The notes beneath the pieces are model-generated. The model made no database searches. It was not told where the DNA came from and was given only the letters and a program-made list of their open reading frames with translations. A stretch of DNA of 11,080 nucleotides from Actinomycetota bacterium (GTDB lineage Bacteria; Actinomycetota; Coriobacteriia; Coriobacteriales; RUG844): assembly GCA_013335845.1 (NCBI GenBank), contig JAAXUU010000018.1, forward strand, positions 1 to 11,080. The letters run 5' to 3'. The number at the start of each line of letters is the position of its first letter. The stretch's first letter is position 1. Below, one piece after another: positions 6,960 through 11,080 of the stretch. Both the position numbers and the translations under genes were made by a program.

Positions 6960-7841
6960 TCAGGAGAGCGACTCGCCCAGCACTTCCTTGAAGGTGTCCC
7001 CCTGATTGATATCACCGGTCTGATAACCAAGATTAAACCAGTAAGCGCGCTGTTCAGAGGTGCCATGCGTGAAGGAGTCCGGCACGACCTGACCTTGGGT
7101 CTTACGCTGGATGGCATCATCACCGATTACCGCGGCAGCGTTCAAGGCTGCGTCGATGTCACCACTTTCCAATATCTGCTGCTGCTCGTGAGCGAAGACA
7201 CCGGCAAAGAAGTCAGCCTGTAACTCCATAGCCACCGAGAGCTGATTTGCTTCGGTCTGTCCGACTGTGGCTTGTTTTGCAGCGACAGCATCGGCGATAC
7301 CCAGCTGCTTCTGAACGTGATGGCCGACCTCATGGGCGATGACGTAAGCAACGACGAAGTCACCACTCTCGGCGCTGACATCCGTTTTGACCCGAGCTCC
7401 GAACTCGGTACGAAGTTGTTCGAAGAACGACATATCCAGATAGATGGTCTCCTCCGAAGGCATATAGAAGGGCCCCATCGCCGCCGAAGCGAACGACCCG
7501 CTTTCGGTCTGGACGCTATCGCGATAGAGCACAAGCTGGGGCTCGCGGTAATCCATGTCATTTTGTAAGAAGATCTCGTTCCAGACGTCCTCGGTGTCGG
7601 CCACGATGGTCTCGACATAATCCAGCTCTCGCTGCTCTTGGGCTGTCAACTCACGGGTTTCGGTTTGTGTAGTGCCGCCGACAGTCTGCGCGAGATCGAT
7701 CAACCCCGAGGTGTCGGTGCCCGTGAACAGGCCGAAAAGCATCAGTCCTACGACGATAAGCCCACCCACACCGCCTATCATACGTCCGGATAGGCGTTTG
7801 TCTGAAACATTACCGCTTTGTCGTCTGCCCGTCCATTTCAT
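6960..7841 (-). CDS. ypfJ: YpfJ-family neutral zinc metallopeptidase (293 aa)
   Basis: The protein begins MKWTGRRQSGNVSD, the usual start of this family. One membrane segment follows at about residues 21-41 (IGGVGGLIVVGLMLFGLF), so the C-terminal domain lies outside the cytoplasm. The zinc-peptidase motif HEVGH at 170-174 gives two His ligands and the catalytic Glu. ELQAD at 206-210 is likely to supply the third ligand. The conserved tail FTHGTSEQRAYWFNLGY is present. Length is normal for the family. Physiological substrates are not known. ATG 7841 is chosen over a GTG at 7850 because homologues start at MKW or MRW. AGGGAG lies 11 bases upstream of the ATG but only 2 from the GTG. The gene is divergent from the LuxR gene at 8163 and has no obvious functional tie to it. 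Confidence 0.92.
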   Translation of the reverse strand: MKWTGRRQSGNVSDKRLSGRMIGGVGGLIVVGLMLFGLFTGTDTSGLIDLAQTVGGTTQTETRELTAQEQRELDYVETIVADTEDVWNEIFLQNDMDYREPQLVLYRDSVQTESGSFASAAMGPFYMPSEETIYLDMSFFEQLRTEFGARVKTDVSAESGDFVVAYVIAHEVGHHVQKQLGIADAVAAKQATVGQTEANQLSVAMELQADFFAGVFAHEQQQILESGDIDAALNAAAVIGDDAIQRKTQGQVVPDSFTHGTSEQRAYWFNLGYQTGDINQGDTFKEVLGESLS

Positions 7842-7971
7842 AGTTGCCACTTCTCCCTAGGCCTTGGGGTCTGTTTGCGTCTTACGGGAAATTACTCCAG
7901 CGAACCTCATAGTCCGTCCGTACTGCTGATTCTATACTGATTATGAGTCGCTAGCCTAAAAATTGGGAGAT

Positions 7972-8010
7972 TTGTAATACGAGGTTGTAATACTAGGTTG
8001 TAATACTAGG
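7972..8010. repeat. Three tandem 13-bp direct repeats
   Basis: The unit TTGTAATACTAGG occurs three times end to end (7972-7984, 7985-7997, 7998-8010). Only one base differs, G for T at position 10 of the first copy. It lies about 150 bases upstream of the LuxR-type gene and 130 bases from ypfJ. It could be an array of regulator binding sites or a slippage-prone repeat. I see no copy elsewhere in the window. Confidence 0.85.
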
Positions 8011-8091
8011 AGTGGCAAAACACCGGATGGTTCGCTTGAGTCGAGGAGCTGTAAACGAAGCAATCGGTCCATGTCCACGGTTTAAACTATA

Positions 8092-8124
8092 TCGGGATAT
8101 TCCACGCATCGGATATCATCCCGA
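8092..8124. promoter_or_regulatory. Inverted repeat upstream of the second LuxR gene, candidate operator
   Basis: TCGGGAT at 8092-8098 and its exact complement ATCCCGA at 8118-8124 are separated by 19 bases. The dyad covers the region where a -35 box would sit relative to TAGAAT at 8133-8138. That position suits autoregulation or repression of the downstream regulator gene, but the binding protein is unknown. Confidence 0.35.
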
Positions 8125-8162
8125 CAATCTGCTAGAATAGTTCTCCAATAGGGACTATGGGG

Positions 8163-9686
8163 ATGCAGGACATATCAAAGGTTGGCGCTCCGGTGATGAA
8201 TGACCGAGATTTCATGGAAGACACAGAGACTCCTATGAGAAAGGAGAGCCTCCGCCTTCGCGGTTCCTACCTTTTCTTTTCCTGCCAATTCGCCGCTCTG
8301 TTCTTGCTTATGCGGATTCCTTCGTCCGTGCAAGCCATCTCACTATCGAACCCGATGTCGGACACTATCTTTTTCATAGCCTTTCTAGTCGCGTGCATCG
8401 TAGCCTCGCTTTGCATGACACTCGGCTCCATCAACTCGGTGAGGATTCTCTCGAATCCACCTCTCCTGTTCAGTGTGTTCCTTGTCGTTGCCGGAGGGAC
8501 CCTACTCGGCCTTTGTCAGTTCGGCATCACCGCGCCGAACGTATATTTCACCTTATCGGCAGTACTCATCGGCTTCGGCAATACCGTTTTACTCCTGTTT
8601 TGGGGGCGTGCGTATGCCCGCTTGGAACAGCGGGAATCCCTGCTTCACACAGCGATCTCTTTGGGAATCGCAGCGATCATCGGCTTGGTTATATCCTTCA
8701 TCTCCCTCCCTTTGGAACGCCATATCGTCATCGTGCTTCTCTTCCTTGTATCGGCACTTCCACTCGAAAGGACCTCCCTCCTCATCCCCAAAGATGAGGC
8801 AGACAGGCAGAACACTCCTACCAAACTTTCAGAGCTTTTTTCTCAAACATGGAAGACTCTTCTCGGCACCGCACTTTGCTGTTTGATCGTCGCTTGTCCT
8901 TGGGGGACTTCCTTGGCTCTCGATAGGTTCGCCGTTTCGACGACTGTCGGTATCGAAAAGAGCATCGCACATATGTTGGTTGCGCTCATGTTCACCTTCG
9001 TGATCATCCTCCGCTATCGGAAGAACGAGCCTACGCATGAGTACCAGAAGTATTCCCCCCTTGCCGGAGCCGCCCTACTTCTCGCTTGGTTCTTATCACT
9101 TGTCTTGAGCTCGACCGGGAACTCCTCTTTCATCAACAGCGTCGACATCGTCTCGGGCATCGGTTCCGCATTCTTCTTCATCGCTCTCTGGGCGAACTTG
9201 GCGGATGTTTCAAGAAAGAGTGACATCGATTCCTCCATCGTATTCGGTGGTGGTGTCGCCTTCTTATCAGGCGTGACACTGCTTTGCATTCCCTTGGCTC
9301 TCGTATTGAGAGAGGCCACCGAATACGTGACTCCCGCATTCATCGTCCTCTATCTCGCTACCATCGGACTGAACGTCGGTCGAAGCAAGGACAAGGACGA
9401 GCCCGGCCGAGAAGCAACCAAAGAAGCCGGACTCGGCGAAGGGGTGCTTGAAAAACGCTGCGTGATGATAGGGAGATCGTACCGTCTTTCTCCCCGTGAA
9501 AGCGAGATCCTCCCCTACCTCGCACAAGGGCATAGCGCAGCCTATATCGCAAAACATCTCTGCATCTCCTTCAATACGGTCAAGACCCACACGAAACGGG
9601 TCTATGAGAAGCTCGGCGTCCATTCACGCGACAACCTCATCGCCTTGATCAATTCCATGGATATCCCCCTCACTCAAGAGGATTAA
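8163..9686 (+). CDS. Membrane-spanning LuxR-family transcriptional regulator (507 aa)
   Basis: A short charged N-terminus is followed by about 12 hydrophobic segments over residues ~35-400 (first near GSYLFFSCQFAALFLLM). A charged linker rich in Lys, Asp and Glu leads to a C-terminal LuxR helix-turn-helix at 442-507: LSPRESEILPYLAQGHS, IAKHLCISFNTVKTHTKRV, YEKLGVHSRDNL. It has the same architecture as the regulator at 2773-4215, but the membrane half is clearly diverged, which suggests a different ligand. ATG 8163 is preferred because AGGGA (8150-8154) lies 8 bases upstream. ATG 8157 is only 2 bases from it. Later in-frame ATGs (8196, 8235) are also possible. The gene lies 179 bases upstream of the reductase at 9866 on the same strand, its probable target, with a hairpin and a separate promoter between them. 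Confidence 0.9.
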   Translation: MQDISKVGAPVMNDRDFMEDTETPMRKESLRLRGSYLFFSCQFAALFLLMRIPSSVQAISLSNPMSDTIFFIAFLVACIVASLCMTLGSINSVRILSNPPLLFSVFLVVAGGTLLGLCQFGITAPNVYFTLSAVLIGFGNTVLLLFWGRAYARLEQRESLLHTAISLGIAAIIGLVISFISLPLERHIVIVLLFLVSALPLERTSLLIPKDEADRQNTPTKLSELFSQTWKTLLGTALCCLIVACPWGTSLALDRFAVSTTVGIEKSIAHMLVALMFTFVIILRYRKNEPTHEYQKYSPLAGAALLLAWFLSLVLSSTGNSSFINSVDIVSGIGSAFFFIALWANLADVSRKSDIDSSIVFGGGVAFLSGVTLLCIPLALVLREATEYVTPAFIVLYLATIGLNVGRSKDKDEPGREATKEAGLGEGVLEKRCVMIGRSYRLSPRESEILPYLAQGHSAAYIAKHLCISFNTVKTHTKRVYEKLGVHSRDNLIALINSMDIPLTQED

Positions 9687-9689
9687 GCG

Positions 9690-9711
9690 AGGGAAAAGCG
9701 CTCTTTTCCCT
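9690..9711 (+). terminator. Hairpin after the LuxR gene, possible terminator
   Basis: AGGGAAAAG at 9690-9698 pairs perfectly with CTTTTCCCT at 9703-9711 around a 4-base loop, starting 4 bases after the stop. The T-run is inside the stem and not after it, so termination may be partial and allow some read-through into the reductase gene. Confidence 0.5.
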
Positions 9712-9756
9712 GCCGTCACCCATAATGGGGACATCGGTTTCTGCAAATCACCTCTT

Positions 9757-9785
9757 TTACGAATACTCCTATTCCGTCCTAAAAA
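9757..9785 (+). promoter_or_regulatory. Possible promoter for the reductase at 9866
   Basis: TTACGA at 9757-9762 and TAAAAA at 9780-9785 each match four of six consensus bases of the sigma-70 type and are 17 bases apart. Transcription would start near 9792 and give a leader of about 75 bases containing the hairpin at 9802-9830. Weak but well placed. Confidence 0.35.
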
Positions 9786-9801
9786 ATACACTCCCTACTA
9801 A

Positions 9802-9830
9802 CGGCGAATCCTAAACGATTCTTTTCGCCG
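9802..9830 (+). promoter_or_regulatory. Leader hairpin upstream of the third reductase gene
   Basis: CGGCGAA at 9802-9808 pairs with TTCGCCG at 9824-9830. An alternative inner stem pairs GAATC (9806-9810) with GATTC (9817-9821), so two mutually exclusive folds are possible. It lies 20 bases before the AGAAAGGGAG ribosome binding site. It could be an RNA leader element or an operator. Confidence 0.45.
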
Positions 9831-9865
9831 CTCAATCGAGGAGTAGGTCAAGAAAGGGAGTGCGC

Positions 9866-11080
9866 ATGGAAACAACAGATGGGAGCACGACAGTACGCGG
9901 GTCTTCTCGGCGAGATTTCCTCAAAGGGGCTGCCGTAAGCGCAGCAGGTATCGTAGGCGCGAGTCTTCTTAGCGCGTGCGCCGCAAAGACCGATAGCAGC
10001 AGCACCGCGGTTGCCGCCACTGAAACCGCAGCGAGCACCTCCGGAAACGTTGCAGGTTATTGCGGACCCGGGGACTGGCTGGGAGAAGCACCGGCAATCG
10101 CAGATGCCGACATAACGAGCGACGAGACCTACGATGTCGTCATCTTCGGAAGCGGTCACTCGGGAGTAGGCGCTGCAATGGCAGCTGCTGACAAAGGCCT
10201 CAAAGTGGCTGTCGTCGAAAAGCAGGCATGGAGCGCATTCGTCGACCTTGAGGGCACCGGCGACAACATGGCCGGTTGGTACGGCGAGGATATCGGGCAT
10301 GTGAATTCGCAATTCCTGATCGACAGAGGGTTCGGCCCTTACAACACCGGCGAGATAGCACTCGAATTCTGCAAGCGCGGCGGTAACGGACGCGTCAATC
10401 CCGATATCATCAAGGCGTTCATCCAGAACTCGGGCGCGATGTTCGATCGCTACCATGAGATTTACAACACCTACGAAGCCGAGAGAAAAGCGAACGACAG
10501 CAATGTCTTCATGAAAGGGACGATGGTCGTCATCGATGGCGAGCCGGTTCCGGACGAAGGCAACTTCGACATGAGCAACATGTTCGAGTATCCCCTTTGC
10601 AACACGCAAGCTGCCTATGCCGTCGATTCGTACCCCATCAATAGCGGCGGATACAAGACATGGCCATGCAATGCACAGTTCTACGGTTATCAGGGCAACA
10701 ACATCGAGTACATCCACAAATACATCGTCCAGTATGCACAGGAGAACGGCGCCACCTATTATTTCGAGCATACCGGCATCAAGTTGGTCCAAGACGAAAG
10801 CGGCGCGGTCACCGGCCTTATCGCCCAGAATGCAGAGGGTAAGTACATCAAGCTCAACGCCACCAAGGGTGTCATCCTGTGCTCCGGCGACTTCATCGGT
10901 AATCCCGCCATGTGCTGGGCGTTGCTGAACGAGGGCATGGAGTGGGGATCGCGCGGCGGATCGACCGCCGAGGATTGGGCGACCGCCGGAACGCGCGACG
11001 GTATCGGGCACAAGATGGGTGTATGGGCAGGCGGCATGATCGAGCCGACTCCGCGCGGGTGGCTGTCTCTCGGTGGTGGC
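9866..11080 (+). CDS. Tat-exported FAD-dependent lipoprotein reductase, N-terminal 405 residues (3' truncated by window edge)
   Basis: The frame is open from ATG 9866 to the last base. AAAGGGAG ending at 9860 places the ribosome binding site 5 bases upstream. Residues 14-21 are the twin-arginine motif SRRDFLKG, and the lipobox LSAC has Cys38, so the enzyme should be exported and lipid-anchored. A Ser/Thr/Ala linker leads to the Rossmann FAD motif at 91-119 (VVIFGSGHSG, Glu118). GIGHKM is at 379-384, the counterpart of GDGHKM in the other two reductases. Compared with the 4498-6171 enzyme, about 60 extra residues lie between these two motifs, including a segment rich in Asn, Tyr and Phe. It is therefore a separate subfamily, probably with a different substrate. 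The catalytic and C-terminal regions are cut off. The LuxR gene immediately upstream is the likely regulator. Confidence 0.93.
   Translation, partial: METTDGSTTVRGSSRRDFLKGAAVSAAGIVGASLLSACAAKTDSSSTAVAATETAASTSGNVAGYCGPGDWLGEAPAIADADITSDETYDVVIFGSGHSGVGAAMAAADKGLKVAVVEKQAWSAFVDLEGTGDNMAGWYGEDIGHVNSQFLIDRGFGPYNTGEIALEFCKRGGNGRVNPDIIKAFIQNSGAMFDRYHEIYNTYEAERKANDSNVFMKGTMVVIDGEPVPDEGNFDMSNMFEYPLCNTQAAYAVDSYPINSGGYKTWPCNAQFYGYQGNNIEYIHKYIVQYAQENGATYYFEHTGIKLVQDESGAVTGLIAQNAEGKYIKLNATKGVILCSGDFIGNPAMCWALLNEGMEWGSRGGSTAEDWATAGTRDGIGHKMGVWAGGMIEPTPRGWLSLGGG

Larger units (their letters stand above)
7842..8162. promoter_or_regulatory. Divergent intergenic region between ypfJ and the second LuxR regulator
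   Basis: These 321 bases contain no convincing gene. They hold three 13-bp tandem repeats (7972-8010) and a 7-bp dyad, TCGGGAT at 8092-8098 with ATCCCGA at 8118-8124. The dyad lies just upstream of TAGAAT at 8133-8138, a possible -10 box for the LuxR gene. TTGGGA at 7963-7968 with TGTAAT at 7986-7991, 17 bases apart, is a second possible plus-strand promoter that runs through the repeats. All promoter calls are by eye. Confidence 0.4.

Noticed and set aside
6921-7223. Plus-strand frame of 100 codons opposite the 3' end of ypfJ
   Set aside because: Antisense to conserved YpfJ motifs, with no ribosome binding site of note.
9848-11011. Minus-strand open frame of 387 codons opposite the third reductase
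   Set aside because: It lies entirely antisense to a gene with Tat motif, lipobox and FAD motif. Its protein is low in recognisable structure and lacks a convincing ribosome binding site. Long antisense frames are common opposite genes with this codon bias.
1-11080. Mobile element, CRISPR array or phage-defence system
   Set aside because: No transposase, integrase, spaced repeat array, nuclease or NTPase gene is visible. The only tandem repeat is the short 13-bp array.

Overview
The window looks like a chromosomal segment of a gut-type anaerobic actinobacterium of the Coriobacteriia, most likely Eggerthellaceae. This is an inference from gene content. Three Tat-exported flavoprotein reductases of the FrdA/FccA superfamily sit beside two large regulators that fuse about 12 membrane segments to a C-terminal LuxR-type helix-turn-helix. 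Both gene types are greatly expanded in Eggerthella and its relatives. No rRNA, tRNA, CRISPR array, transposase or phage gene is visible.

Layout. Bases 2-892 hold the C-terminal part of a flavoprotein reductase, followed by a strong terminator (913-950). Next come a relatively AT-rich pRiA4b ORF-3-like gene (1106-1855) and a CDGSH iron-sulfur protein (2021-2698) with a 13-bp palindrome just upstream of its ribosome binding site. A membrane LuxR regulator on the minus strand (2773-4215) is divergent from a complete Tat-lipoprotein reductase (4498-6171), which ends in a terminator. On the minus strand there follow a YpfJ-type zinc metallopeptidase (6960-7841) and, downstream of it, a coiled-coil protein (6297-6806). 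A 321-bp divergent gap with three 13-bp tandem repeats precedes the second membrane LuxR regulator (8163-9686). A third reductase (9866 to the window end, truncated) lies just downstream of that regulator.

How the parts fit. The region reads as two regulator-reductase modules plus one further reductase. Each reductase carries an SRRD twin-arginine signal and a lipobox, or is expected to in the case of the 5'-truncated copy. That places them on the outer face of the membrane, where they would reduce an external organic electron acceptor. Each membrane LuxR protein is the natural candidate to sense the acceptor and control the adjacent enzyme. The two reductases whose C-termini are visible keep the FAD fold, but by eye they lack the fumarate-binding and proton-relay residues of true fumarate reductases, so their substrates are unknown and are probably not fumarate. 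No cytochrome, FMN-binding domain or quinol oxidase is encoded here, so the electron donor must come from elsewhere. The CDGSH protein, the peptidase and the coiled-coil protein have no clear link to the modules.
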